Positions 42,262 through 51,183 of a stretch of 64,000 nt of DNA are shown here, piece after piece; positions within the stretch are counted from its first letter, which is position 1, and the number at the start of each line of letters is the position of its first letter. The notes below the pieces were generated by a model. That model was not told the DNA's origin. It saw only the letters and a list, made by a program, of their open reading frames with translations, and did no database searches. Both the position numbers and the translations under genes were made by a program. Origin of the DNA: an uncultured Hyphomonas sp. (lineage in GTDB: Bacteria; Pseudomonadota; Alphaproteobacteria; Caulobacterales; Hyphomonadaceae); the NCBI RefSeq assembly GCF_963675305.1, contig NZ_OY776147.1, positions 1,612,001 through 1,676,000 of the forward strand, in the 5' to 3' direction.

Positions 42262-43737
42262 ATGGACGTTGTCACGCGGTTTGCCCCCTCTCCCACTGGC
42301 ATGCTCCATATTGGAGGCGCCCGGACTGCACTTTTCAACTACCTTTTCGCGAAACACAACAACGGGAAGTTTCTTCTGAGGATCGAAGACACTGACCGCG
42401 AACGTTCGACGCCGGAAGCGACTGCCGCCATCCTTGAAGGGATGGACTGGCTTGGGCTCACGCCGGATGAGCCGCCGGTGATGCAATTCGAGCGCGCCTC
42501 CCGGCATGCCGAAGTCGCAGAAGAGATGATCCGCCTCGGCACGGCATTCCGGTGTTATGCCACTCAGGAAGAGCTACAGGCGCGCCGGGACCTCGGCGAA
42601 GAGAAGCGGAAAGCTGCGAAAGCGGAAGGCATATCCGATGAGGAGAAGGCCTCCCTGCTTGAAGAAGCCCATGCCTTGCTGGCGCCTTACCGGTCTCCCT
42701 GGCGGGACGGTGCCCCGCCGCCCTCGCCCGACGCCCCCTACACTGTGCGCCTGCGGGCGCCGGAGAGTGGAGAACGTATCCTTGAGGATGGCGTTCAGGG
42801 CACAGTCCGCATTCAGGCAGACGAGCTGGATGACCTTATCCTGCTGCGCGCCGATGGCACGCCGACCTATATGCTGGCTGTCGTCGTCGACGATCACGAC
42901 ATGGGAATCACGCACATCATCCGTGGCGACGATCATTTGCGGAACGCCTTCCGGCAGATCCCGATTTATGAGGCGATGGGCTGGGACGTTCCGTTCATGG
43001 CCCACGTTCCGATGATCCACGGCGCCGATGGTGCGAAACTCTCCAAACGGCACGGGGCGCTCTCGACGCTTGCTTACCGCGAGATGGGGTACTTGCCCGA
43101 AGCGATGCGGGCATATCTGCTGCGTATCGGCTGGAGCCATGGTGATCAGGAAATCTTCACCGACGAAGAGGCTGTCGCCGCTTTCGATGTCTCCGGCATC
43201 AACCGTGCCCCCGGACGGCTGGACCTCGACAAACTCGGCCAAGTCAACTCGCACTTCCTGCGCCTGGCAAGCGACGAGCGTCTGTTTGATTTGCTAAAGC
43301 CCTACTGGGAGGCAGAAGCGCCGATCGGTGACGCCGAATCCCGATTGCGAGCAGCCTTGCCCCACATGAAAGACCGGGGCACGACTTTGCCGGAACTTGC
43401 ACAGGCATTTTCGTTCCTGTTGGCCAAAAGACCGCTGGAAATGAACAAAAAGGCCAGAAAGGCTGTTCGCGGTGAGGGACTTGACCGTTTGCGTAGCTTG
43501 CGCGACGAACTGCAGCAGCTGTCGGATTGGACGGCTGAACAGATTTCTGTGACGATTGCTTCTTATTGCACTGCACAAGGCCTATCTATGGGGCAGATAG
43601 GCCCTCCGTTGCGCGCTGCGCTCACAGGCGGACTGCCAGCACCGGATATTGCGCCGGTACTGGAATGGCTCGGCCGGGACGAAGCGCTTGGAAGAATTGA
43701 AGATCAACTGGCGCCGGAAAATGCTCCGGGCGCCTGA
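42262..43737 (+). CDS. gltX: Glutamate--tRNA ligase
   Basis: This 491-residue class Ic synthetase charges tRNA-Glu. It has FAPSPTGMLHIGGARTALFN with the HIGH-type motif at 16-19, RIEDTDRERS, and the KMSKS-type loop GAKLSKRHGALS. The C-terminal anticodon-binding helical domain is complete. Alphaproteobacteria often have two gltX genes; this copy is the one linked to comEC and gltA. Confidence 0.95.
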   Translation: MDVVTRFAPSPTGMLHIGGARTALFNYLFAKHNNGKFLLRIEDTDRERSTPEATAAILEGMDWLGLTPDEPPVMQFERASRHAEVAEEMIRLGTAFRCYATQEELQARRDLGEEKRKAAKAEGISDEEKASLLEEAHALLAPYRSPWRDGAPPPSPDAPYTVRLRAPESGERILEDGVQGTVRIQADELDDLILLRADGTPTYMLAVVVDDHDMGITHIIRGDDHLRNAFRQIPIYEAMGWDVPFMAHVPMIHGADGAKLSKRHGALSTLAYREMGYLPEAMRAYLLRIGWSHGDQEIFTDEEAVAAFDVSGINRAPGRLDLDKLGQVNSHFLRLASDERLFDLLKPYWEAEAPIGDAESRLRAALPHMKDRGTTLPELAQAFSFLLAKRPLEMNKKARKAVRGEGLDRLRSLRDELQQLSDWTAEQISVTIASYCTAQGLSMGQIGPPLRAALTGGLPAPDIAPVLEWLGRDEALGRIEDQLAPENAPGA

Positions 43738-43767
43738 GAAACAAGAAGGGTTTGAAGGTTAAGGCTG

Positions 43768-45072
43768 ATGGAAAACAAGACGAAACAAACCGGCACCGCA
43801 AAACTGGATGTTGCTGGTAACTCCTACGAACTGCCGGTCCTGTCCGGAACACACGGCCCCGACGTAATCGATATCCGTCGGGTATACGCGGAAACGAACC
43901 ATTTCACGTTCGATCCGGGCTTCACCTCCACAGCCAGCTGTGAAAGCCAGATTACGTTCATCGACGGGGATGAAGGCGTGCTTCTTCATCGCGGCTACCC
44001 GATCGGCCAACTTGCTGAACAGTCCACCTTCCCGGAAGTCTGCCATCTGATCCTGTATGGCGAGCTGCCGACAAAGTCTGAGCTCGAAGACTTCAACGAT
44101 ACGATCAAGCAGCACACCCTGCTTCACACCCAGATGGATCGTTTCTTCGAAGGGTTCCGGCGCGACAGCCACCCAATGGCGATGCTGACAGCAACGGTTG
44201 GCGGACTTGCCTCCTTCTATCCGGGCGCCATGGACAGCGAGGACCCGGAAGAGCGCCGTCTCAACTCGATCCGTCTTCTTGCAAAGATGCCGACCCTCTG
44301 TGCCAGAATCCTGAAGTACAATCTCGGCCAGAAATACGTCGATCCGCGGAACGAGTACTCGTACGCAGAGAACTTTCTGAACATGTGTTTCTCGGTTTCA
44401 GCCGAGGACTACAAAGTCGACCCGGCAATCGCCAAGGCGATGGACCGCTTCTTTATCCTGCACGCTGACCACGAGCAGAACGCGTCGACCTCGACCGTCC
44501 GTCTCGCCGGCTCGTCGGGCGCTCACCCGTTCGCCGCTGTCGCTGCAGGCGTGGCCTGCCTCTGGGGCCCCAGCCATGGCGGCGCCAATGAAGCCTGCCT
44601 CAATATGCTGCACCAGATTGGCTCGGCAGACCGGATTCCGGAATTCATCGAGAAGGCCAAGGACAAGAACGACCCCTTCCGCCTCATGGGCTTCGGCCAC
44701 CGCGTGTACAAAAACTACGATCCACGCGCCAAAGTGATGCGCGAGTCAGCCCATGAAGTGCTCGACCTGCTCGGCCTCAAGGATACGCCGATCCTCGAAG
44801 TGGCGATGGAGCTGGAACGTATCGCCCTCGAAGACGAGTACTTCATCGAGAAGAAGCTCTACCCGAACGTCGACTTCTATTCCGGCATCATCCTGGATGC
44901 GATCGGCTTCCCGAAGCAGATGTTCACTGTGCTGTTCTCGCTCGCCCGCACCGTCGGCTGGGTCGCCCAGCTGAACGAAATGATCGACGACCCGACCCAG
45001 CGTATTGGCCGTCCGCGCCAAATCTATACCGGTGCGGCGAAGCGGGATTATGTTCCGATCGATCAACGCTAA
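43768..45072 (+). CDS. gltA: Citrate synthase (type II)
   Basis: This 434-residue hexameric-type enzyme condenses acetyl-CoA and oxaloacetate. Active-site stretches are LHADHEQNASTSTVRLAGSSGAHPFAAV, LWGPSHGGANEACL (catalytic His) and GFGHRVYKNYDPRA, with Asp in the later VDFYSGI block. The N-terminal beta domain (KLDVAGNSYELPVLSGTHGPDVIDIR) is typical of Gram-negative type II enzymes. It is 30 bp from gltX and ends in a strong terminator. Confidence 0.97.
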   Translation: MENKTKQTGTAKLDVAGNSYELPVLSGTHGPDVIDIRRVYAETNHFTFDPGFTSTASCESQITFIDGDEGVLLHRGYPIGQLAEQSTFPEVCHLILYGELPTKSELEDFNDTIKQHTLLHTQMDRFFEGFRRDSHPMAMLTATVGGLASFYPGAMDSEDPEERRLNSIRLLAKMPTLCARILKYNLGQKYVDPRNEYSYAENFLNMCFSVSAEDYKVDPAIAKAMDRFFILHADHEQNASTSTVRLAGSSGAHPFAAVAAGVACLWGPSHGGANEACLNMLHQIGSADRIPEFIEKAKDKNDPFRLMGFGHRVYKNYDPRAKVMRESAHEVLDLLGLKDTPILEVAMELERIALEDEYFIEKKLYPNVDFYSGIILDAIGFPKQMFTVLFSLARTVGWVAQLNEMIDDPTQRIGRPRQIYTGAAKRDYVPIDQR

Positions 45073-45094
45073 GGCACGTTGAGATGAATATGGA

Positions 45095-45130
45095 AACGCC
45101 ACCTGCCGCGAACAGGTGGCGTTTTCTTTT
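45095..45130 (+). terminator. Rho-independent terminator after gltA
   Basis: An 11-bp perfect stem AACGCCACCTG / CAGGTGGCGTT (45095-45105, 45113-45123), a 7-nt loop, then TTTCTTTT. It starts 22 bp after the gltA stop and separates gltA from purQ. Confidence 0.93.
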
Positions 45131-45192
45131 CTGCGTCACCAGAAGAATTTCCCCGTTCCCTTCAGCCCCGACTCCTTGCTAAAGGCTGGCTC

Positions 45193-45861
45193 ATGAAAAC
45201 CGCTGTCATTGTCTTTCCTGGTTCGAACTGTGATCGTGATGCCCACGACGCGCTCCTCAAGGTTACCGGCAAGGCGCCGGCCATGGTGTGGCACAAGGAC
45301 GGAACGATCCCCGAAGGCACGGACTTCGTGATGGTGCCTGGAGGCTTCTCCTACGGAGACTACCTGCGCTGTGGTGCCATGGCAGGCAATTCTCCGGTCA
45401 TTTCCCAGCTGATCGCTCATGCCGAGCGCGGCGGCTATGTTCTAGGCGTCTGCAACGGGTTCCAGATCCTGTGCGAGACAGGCCTGCTGCCTGGCGCATT
45501 GATGCGCAATGCATCGCTGCACTTCGTCTGCAAACCCCAGCCGTTGACAGTCGAGACCTCCAATACGGCCTTCACCAGTGCGTATCAGGGACGCAGTGAA
45601 GTCGTCATCCCGATCGCCCATCATGATGGCAACTACTACGCAGATGACGCCACGCTCGACCGGATAGAAGGCGATGGCCACGTGGCATTCCGTTATGCGG
45701 CCGGCGAAAACCCGAATGGTTCAGCCCGCGATATCGCCGGCATCCTCAGCCAGAACGGGCGCGTCCTTGGACTCATGCCTCACCCGGAGCGGGCCATTGG
45801 CGGCCATGAAGGTGGTGATGACGGTCTCGGACTGTTCGAGAGCCTGCTGAGCGCAGCCTGA
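45193..45861 (+). CDS. purQ: Phosphoribosylformylglycinamidine synthase subunit PurQ
   Basis: This 222-residue glutamine amidotransferase subunit of the three-part FGAM synthase supplies ammonia to PurL in purine synthesis. It has VIVFPGSNCDRDAHDAL at the N-terminus, GGFSYGDYLRCGAMA, nucleophile C87 in LGVCNGFQILCE and MPHPERAIGG. The usual partner purS is absent upstream: only the gltA terminator and 62 bp precede it. purL lies 5.3 kb downstream, which is unusual because these genes are normally adjacent. Confidence 0.96.
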   Translation: MKTAVIVFPGSNCDRDAHDALLKVTGKAPAMVWHKDGTIPEGTDFVMVPGGFSYGDYLRCGAMAGNSPVISQLIAHAERGGYVLGVCNGFQILCETGLLPGALMRNASLHFVCKPQPLTVETSNTAFTSAYQGRSEVVIPIAHHDGNYYADDATLDRIEGDGHVAFRYAAGENPNGSARDIAGILSQNGRVLGLMPHPERAIGGHEGGDDGLGLFESLLSAA

Positions 45862-45900
45862 AGCGCTGGTCAGCACCTGCCCGCCCCGGTATGAGGCGGT

Positions 45901-47379
45901 ATGACTTCTTCTGTTGATCCGAATAAATTGTCGGCCCGCCTGTCCGAAGCGTCTGCGCTTCGCAATGCTGGACACGTTCCCGAAGCGATTGCCGCATATC
46001 GCGACGTCCTCGGCATGGAACCCAACTTGCCGGACAGCTGGTACAATCTTGGCTGGCTGCTCCGCCGCAATGGGCAACCTTCCGACGCCCTGAAAGCTTA
46101 TGAAGAAGCACTGGCAAGAAACATTACGGGCCCCGAAGAAGTCTGGCTCAATATTGGCGTTTTACACGCAGATGATTTCCTGAAACCGGATGCTGCCATT
46201 GAGGCTTATGAGCAGGCACTGAAGCTCAAGGAAGACTTTGTTCCAGCCCTCTTCAATCTGGCAAACACGCATGAAGACCTTGGACAGGTCGAACGCGCTG
46301 TCGCGCTCTATCAGAAGATCCTGGAAGTTGCGCCCATGGAAGCCGAGCCTTTGGCGAGGATCGCCAATATCAGCCGGCCGACTTCGCTGGACGACGGGAT
46401 CGTCAAACGCGTCGACGAAGCCCGAGTCCGGCAGGACATCCCTGCAGCGTCTCGCGCCAGTCTTGAATTTGCCTTTGGCAGAATGCTCGACTTCCTTGGC
46501 GAATATGATGCTGCCTTCGCCGCTTATGAGCGCGCAAACCAGGCGTCAGAGTCCGTGCGTCCGCCGAATTATCCGGGATTTAACCAAGGCAGGAGCGAAG
46601 CCATTGTGGATGCGCTTAAGGCAATGCCGGCCCCATCGGCTGGGAAGCTGCCCTCTTCCCCGATACAGCCGGTATTCATCCTCGGACAGTTCCGCTCCGG
46701 CTCGACCTTGCTGGAACAGATCCTCTCCGGCCACAGTCAGGTTTCGACCATGGGTGAGCTGCCCTTGCTGGCTCAGATCGGTGCCAAGCGGTTTTCTCCA
46801 TATCCTGCAAAGCTTGCAGACGCTTCAGAAGAAGAGCTGGCGAATGCGCGGGGAGAATACTTCAAAGGTCTCGAAGACCGCCGTTCGGGTCTTTCAGGTA
46901 TTGTGACCGATAAGCGCCCGGACAACTATTTTCACGTCGGGATGATCCTGCGCCTCTTTCCGGAAGCCAGAATTCTTCACACGGTGCGGGATCCGCGGGA
47001 TGTTTGCCTGTCGACGTTCTTTGCCCATCTTGATCTTCATCAGGTGCACGCAACGGACCTTAAGAATATCGCCCGGCACTACAGGGCTTATGAACAGCTC
47101 ATAGCCCATTGGAAATCACTGGCGCCAGATCAGATTCTCGATGTCCCCTATGATACGCTTGTAAACGAGCCCGAACGGGAAGTGAGAAGAGTCCTCGATT
47201 TCCTGGGCCTGCCTTTTGAGCAAGCCTGTCTCGAATTTCATGCCTCCTCCGCACCCGTGAAGACCGCCAGTGTCTGGCAGGTACGTGAGCCGCTTTATAC
47301 ACGCTCCTCAGGACGCTGGCGGAACTATGAAAAGCATCTCGGCCCAATGATGGAGGTTCTCAATGGCACAACACGCTGA
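45901..47379 (+). CDS. TPR repeat sulfotransferase
   Basis: This 492-residue protein has an N-terminal TPR region of three to four repeats (about 10-135: ALRNAGHVPEAIAAYRDVL, WYNLGWLLRRNGQPSDALKAY, LFNLANTHEDLGQVERAVALY). The C-terminal PAPS-dependent sulfotransferase domain has FILGQFRSGSTLLEQILSGH as the 5'-phosphosulfate loop (about 259-278) and RILHTVRDPRDVCLSTFF for the 3'-phosphate. TPR-sulfotransferases of bacteria may sulfate proteins or glycans; the acceptor is unknown. Its end overlaps the deaminase start by 17 bp, and purQ is 39 bp upstream. Confidence 0.9.
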   Translation: MTSSVDPNKLSARLSEASALRNAGHVPEAIAAYRDVLGMEPNLPDSWYNLGWLLRRNGQPSDALKAYEEALARNITGPEEVWLNIGVLHADDFLKPDAAIEAYEQALKLKEDFVPALFNLANTHEDLGQVERAVALYQKILEVAPMEAEPLARIANISRPTSLDDGIVKRVDEARVRQDIPAASRASLEFAFGRMLDFLGEYDAAFAAYERANQASESVRPPNYPGFNQGRSEAIVDALKAMPAPSAGKLPSSPIQPVFILGQFRSGSTLLEQILSGHSQVSTMGELPLLAQIGAKRFSPYPAKLADASEEELANARGEYFKGLEDRRSGLSGIVTDKRPDNYFHVGMILRLFPEARILHTVRDPRDVCLSTFFAHLDLHQVHATDLKNIARHYRAYEQLIAHWKSLAPDQILDVPYDTLVNEPEREVRRVLDFLGLPFEQACLEFHASSAPVKTASVWQVREPLYTRSSGRWRNYEKHLGPMMEVLNGTTR

Positions 47380-48364
47380 GCTGATCGCGAGCCTTCCGAA
47401 AGCCGAACTGCACCTTCACATTGAGGGTAGTTTTGAACCGGAAATGATGATGCAGATTGCGGAGCGCAATCGGGTCGAAATTCCGTTTAAAACTCTGGAA
47501 GACGCAAAAGCTGCCTACAATTTCTCGAACCTTCAGGAATTTCTGGACCTCTATTATCAGGGCATGAACGTCCTGCGCACGGAGCAGGATTTCCACGACC
47601 TGACCTGGGCCTATCTCAACCGTGTAAAAAAAGACAATGTCCGGCACGTCGAGATGTTCTATGACCCGCAGGCGCATACCGGGCGCGGCGTCGCATTCGG
47701 AACAGTGACTGAGGGTATTCTCTCCGCTCTGGAACGCGGAGAAAAAGAACTCGGCATCAGTTCGATGTTGATCATGAGCTTCCTTCGACACCTTTCGGAA
47801 GAAGACGGCTTTGCGCTGCTGGAGGAATCAAAACCCTGGCATGACAAGTTCGTCGGCGTTGGCCTCGACAGTTCGGAGGTCGGTCACCCGCCCCTGAAGT
47901 TTGAACGCCTTTTTGCCCGATGCAGGGAACTTGGCTTCAAACTCTGCCTGCATGCCGGTGAAGAAGGTCCGCCCTCCTATGTCAGGGAAGCGCTTCTGGA
48001 CATTGGCGCGGACCGGATCGATCACGGGAACCGGTCCATGGAGGACGCTGGCCTGATCGAGATCCTGCGCGATACGCAGACCCCCCTGACCAACTGTCCG
48101 CTGTCAAACCTCGCCCTTTGTGTAATTGATGATCTGAAGAAAAGCCCCCTCAAGGCGCAACTTGAAGCAGGCCTCCTCGTGACCGTGAATTCAGACGATC
48201 CGGCGTATTTTGGCGGTTACATCGGAAAGAACTACGAACAGATCAGCGAAGCGCTCGACCTGTCTTCGGAGCAGATAATTCAGCTGGCGAAGAACAGTTT
48301 TGCGGCGTCATTCCTGCCGGAAAGCGTGCGCTCACAATTCATACGGGAAATAGAAGGCGCTTGA
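47363..48364 (+). CDS. Adenosine deaminase family protein, probably adenine deaminase
   Basis: This 333-residue amidohydrolase has zinc ligands His in LPKAELHLHIEGS (H17, H19), HAGEEGPP (His and catalytic Glu), RIDHGNRSMED and Asp pair VTVNSDDPAYFGG. The segment EMFYDPQAHTGRGVAFGTV, the FLRHLSEEDGF block and GVGLDSSEVGHPP match the adenine-deaminase branch of the family more than adenosine deaminase, so adenine to hypoxanthine is the better guess. Either activity feeds the guanine genes elsewhere in this window. It overlaps the TPR-sulfotransferase gene by 17 bp. Confidence 0.88.
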   Translation: MAQHAELIASLPKAELHLHIEGSFEPEMMMQIAERNRVEIPFKTLEDAKAAYNFSNLQEFLDLYYQGMNVLRTEQDFHDLTWAYLNRVKKDNVRHVEMFYDPQAHTGRGVAFGTVTEGILSALERGEKELGISSMLIMSFLRHLSEEDGFALLEESKPWHDKFVGVGLDSSEVGHPPLKFERLFARCRELGFKLCLHAGEEGPPSYVREALLDIGADRIDHGNRSMEDAGLIEILRDTQTPLTNCPLSNLALCVIDDLKKSPLKAQLEAGLLVTVNSDDPAYFGGYIGKNYEQISEALDLSSEQIIQLAKNSFAASFLPESVRSQFIREIEGA

Positions 48365-48602
48365 GCCCTATCCCCCCAATGCATTGATCCGCAGGAAACC
48401 GGGTGGGACTTGATTCACACCCCAGGATGCAATTTGCAGCGCGAGCGCTCAATTTCGAGTCACTCTAGGTGTGCTTCTGTCATCACAGTTTTATAACAAT
48501 ATAGGTCTAGCGGGCAATATTCTTCCAATACTCCCTGTTTCCGGGGCCGATTCGGCATTAACTGGCCCAGTGAGGTTAAAAAACAGACAGGAGTGTAGAA
48601 TT
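48365..48602 (+). promoter_or_regulatory. Leader region of the TonB-dependent receptor
   Basis: A 238-bp gap. It contains an 11-base dyad TGCAA-T-TTGCA (48428-48438), an AT-rich stretch around 48489-48503 with TATAAC as a possible -10, and an AGGAG ribosome site near 48589. I see no purine-riboswitch-like fold and no clear -35. Confidence 0.35.
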
Positions 48603-51023
48603 ATGACCAAGGTCAGATCACTACTTTTGACGGCATCGACCGTCGCATTGGCCGCAAGCTTTTCGCCAGCTTTCGCCCAGGAAGATACCGATACGAACGC
48701 GAGCGAGCTTCGCCAGGGCCAGGTCGTCGTGACGGGTACCCGTACCGCCAATCGCACCGCGCTTGAGACAGCCGTACCGGTCGACGTTTTCCCGGTTGAG
48801 GAACTGACGGAAACGGGGCGCGTGGAACTCAACCAGATCCTCAGCACGACCGTTCCGAGCTTCAACTTCAACCAGACCGCCATCAATGACGGTACTGACA
48901 TCATCCGCCCAGCTACTCTGCGCGGCCTGTCTCCTGACCAGACGCTGGTTCTGGTGAACGGCAAGCGCCGTCACTCCTCCTCCCTGGTCAACATCAACGG
49001 TTCGGTTGGACGCGGTTCTGCCGCTGTTGACCTCAACTCCATCCCGACCAGCGCCATTGGCAACGTCCAGGTCCTGCGTGACGGCGCGTCGGCACAGTAC
49101 GGTTCCGACGCAATTGCCGGCGTCATCAACGTTATCCTCCGCGAAGACGATCACGGCGGTGGCCTGAATGTCCGTTACGGCGCAAACGTCACAGATCCGG
49201 AAGGCCTGAACCGCAGCGAAATCGACGGCCAGACGACCACGATCGGCGGCTGGACCGGCTTTGGCCTCGGTGACAATGGCTTCCTGACTGTGTCGGGCGA
49301 GTATTCCCTTCGCCAGGCATCGAACCGGGCCGGTCTAGACCCGCGCCAGCAATTCCCGGACGATCCGGCTTATGCCGAAGTCGAACGTAATTTCGATCGC
49401 CTGAATCACCGCTACGGCAACGGCCGTGCGGAAAACGTAAGCTTCTTCTTCAATTCCGGTTACACGCTGGAGAGCGGTGTCGAACTCTACGCGTTCGGTG
49501 GCGTTCAGGATCGTGAGGGTGAAAGCCCCGGCTTCTATCGCCGTGCCCTCGACTCCCGCAACGTGCCGGAAATCTATCCGGGCGGCTTCCTGCCGGTCAT
49601 CGGCGGTGACGTAACCGACTACTCTCTCGGCGGCGGTTTCCGCGGTGTCGCGGGCGGCTGGGACTATGACGTGAGCGCGGTCTATGGCTCCAACGAGCTG
49701 GACTACTCGGTCAACAACTCTCTCAACGCCTCGATCGGACCGACCAGCCAGACGTCGTTCAATGCCGGCGCCCTGGCCTTCGACCAGGTCACCGTGAACG
49801 CCGACATCGTCAAAACCTTCGACAACCTTCTGCCGGGTGAAACCTCGCTGGCATTTGGTGCCGAGTACCGTGATGAGAGCTTTGAGATCACGGCTGGCGA
49901 ACCAGCCTCCTACATCCAGGGCCCGCTTCCGGCAGCAGCCGGCAGCCAGGTCTTCCCGGGCTTCACGCCGGAATCCGCAGTCGACGTCAGCCGCGATGCT
50001 GCCAGCATCTATGGCGAAGTCGAGTGGGTGCCGAACGCGCAGACCCTGATCTCCGCAGCTGTTCGTTACGAAGACTATTCTGACTTCGGTGACGCTGTGA
50101 CCGGCAAACTTGCCGGCCGCTACGACTTCACGGATCAGGTCGCTGTCCGCGGTGCCATTTCGACCGGCTTCCGCGCACCGAGCCTGCAACAGCAGTACTT
50201 CACGGCGATCTCGACGAACTTCATCGACGGCGTTCCGTTCGAAGTCGGCACCTTCCCGGCCACGTCTGCAGCCGCAGTCGCCCTTGGCGGTGGCCAGCTC
50301 GACGCCGAAGAATCGACCAGCTACTCGCTCGGTCTCGTTCTGACGCCGACCAATGACTGGTTCGTCACAATCGACGCCTACCAGATCAATATCGACGACC
50401 AGATCTTCCTGACGGAAAACCTGGGCGGTGATGACGTTGATGATGTTCTCGCCGCTGCCGGTGTGACTGGCGTGCAGCGCGTTCGCTTCTTCCAGAATGG
50501 TATCGAGACCGAATCCAAGGGTGTCGACATCGTGACGAAGTATGCGTTCGACTTTGGCGATATGGGTACGCTCGACGCCTCTGCGGCGTTCAACTACTCG
50601 AAAACGGAAGTCACGCATGTTCCGGACAACACGGTTATTCCAGACCTGACCCTGTTCAGCCGCTCGAACACGCTGACGCTGGAAGAGAGTGCACCGGAAA
50701 CGAAGTTCATTCTTGCCGGTAACTACACCTACCAGCAGGCTGATTTCGTTCTGCGCGCGACGCGCTTCGGTGAAGTTCTGGTTCCGTCGAACGACCCGGC
50801 CAACGACTTCACGCTGGATGCCGACTGGATCATCGATGCGTCTGTGAACTTCAACGTCACTGACAAGTTCAGCGTTGGGATCGGTGCAGACAACCTGCTC
50901 GACGAATATCCGACGATGACGCCCGATGGCCTGAACTTCAACGGCATCTTCCCGTATTCGAGCCGCAGCCCATTTGGCTTCTCGGGCCGCTTTGTCTACG
51001 CCCGCGCCAGCTATAACTGGTAA
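48603..51023 (+). CDS. TonB-dependent outer-membrane receptor
   Basis: The product has 806 residues from ATG 48603; an open frame extends upstream without protein character. A signal peptide (about 1-24, ending SPAFA) is followed by a TonB-box-like region (GQVVVTGTRT), a plug domain (about 40-165: LRGLSPDQTLVLVNGKRRH, QVLRDGASAQYGSDAIAGVINVILRE) and a beta-barrel ending in the aromatic YARASYNW. The ligand cannot be read from sequence. The flanking purine genes make a nucleoside or nucleobase conceivable, but that is only an inference. A strong terminator follows. Confidence 0.93.
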   Translation: MTKVRSLLLTASTVALAASFSPAFAQEDTDTNASELRQGQVVVTGTRTANRTALETAVPVDVFPVEELTETGRVELNQILSTTVPSFNFNQTAINDGTDIIRPATLRGLSPDQTLVLVNGKRRHSSSLVNINGSVGRGSAAVDLNSIPTSAIGNVQVLRDGASAQYGSDAIAGVINVILREDDHGGGLNVRYGANVTDPEGLNRSEIDGQTTTIGGWTGFGLGDNGFLTVSGEYSLRQASNRAGLDPRQQFPDDPAYAEVERNFDRLNHRYGNGRAENVSFFFNSGYTLESGVELYAFGGVQDREGESPGFYRRALDSRNVPEIYPGGFLPVIGGDVTDYSLGGGFRGVAGGWDYDVSAVYGSNELDYSVNNSLNASIGPTSQTSFNAGALAFDQVTVNADIVKTFDNLLPGETSLAFGAEYRDESFEITAGEPASYIQGPLPAAAGSQVFPGFTPESAVDVSRDAASIYGEVEWVPNAQTLISAAVRYEDYSDFGDAVTGKLAGRYDFTDQVAVRGAISTGFRAPSLQQQYFTAISTNFIDGVPFEVGTFPATSAAAVALGGGQLDAEESTSYSLGLVLTPTNDWFVTIDAYQINIDDQIFLTENLGGDDVDDVLAAAGVTGVQRVRFFQNGIETESKGVDIVTKYAFDFGDMGTLDASAAFNYSKTEVTHVPDNTVIPDLTLFSRSNTLTLEESAPETKFILAGNYTYQQADFVLRATRFGEVLVPSNDPANDFTLDADWIIDASVNFNVTDKFSVGIGADNLLDEYPTMTPDGLNFNGIFPYSSRSPFGFSGRFVYARASYNW

Positions 51024-51066
51024 GCAGCGCCGCCGGTATTCTGCCGGATAGCGGATATAATTTGAG

Positions 51067-51100
51067 ATGGGCCTGCCTTTTTTGGGCAGGCCCATTTCTT
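51067..51100 (+). terminator. Rho-independent terminator after the TonB-dependent receptor
   Basis: Perfect 11-bp stem ATGGGCCTGCC / GGCAGGCCCAT (51067-51077, 51085-51095) with a T-rich 7-nt loop, followed by TTCTT. It lies 43 bp after the stop, so the receptor is a separate transcript from purL. Confidence 0.85.
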
Positions 51101-51183
51101 ATCCGGGCCTTATGTCAGGTCAGCCGCCAATTTGATGGCAATAGACGCTGGCGACTCGTGGCATTTGCCGCTAAAGCCCGGCC

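Noticed and set aside
48365..48602. Purine or other riboswitch before the TonB receptor
   Set aside because: I see no conserved core or paired-loop pattern; only short dyads.
49335..51095. Long open frame (586 codons) antisense to the TonB-dependent receptor
   Set aside because: It is a high-GC codon-position shadow; the plus strand has a full receptor with plug and barrel motifs, and the antisense product has no recognisable domain.
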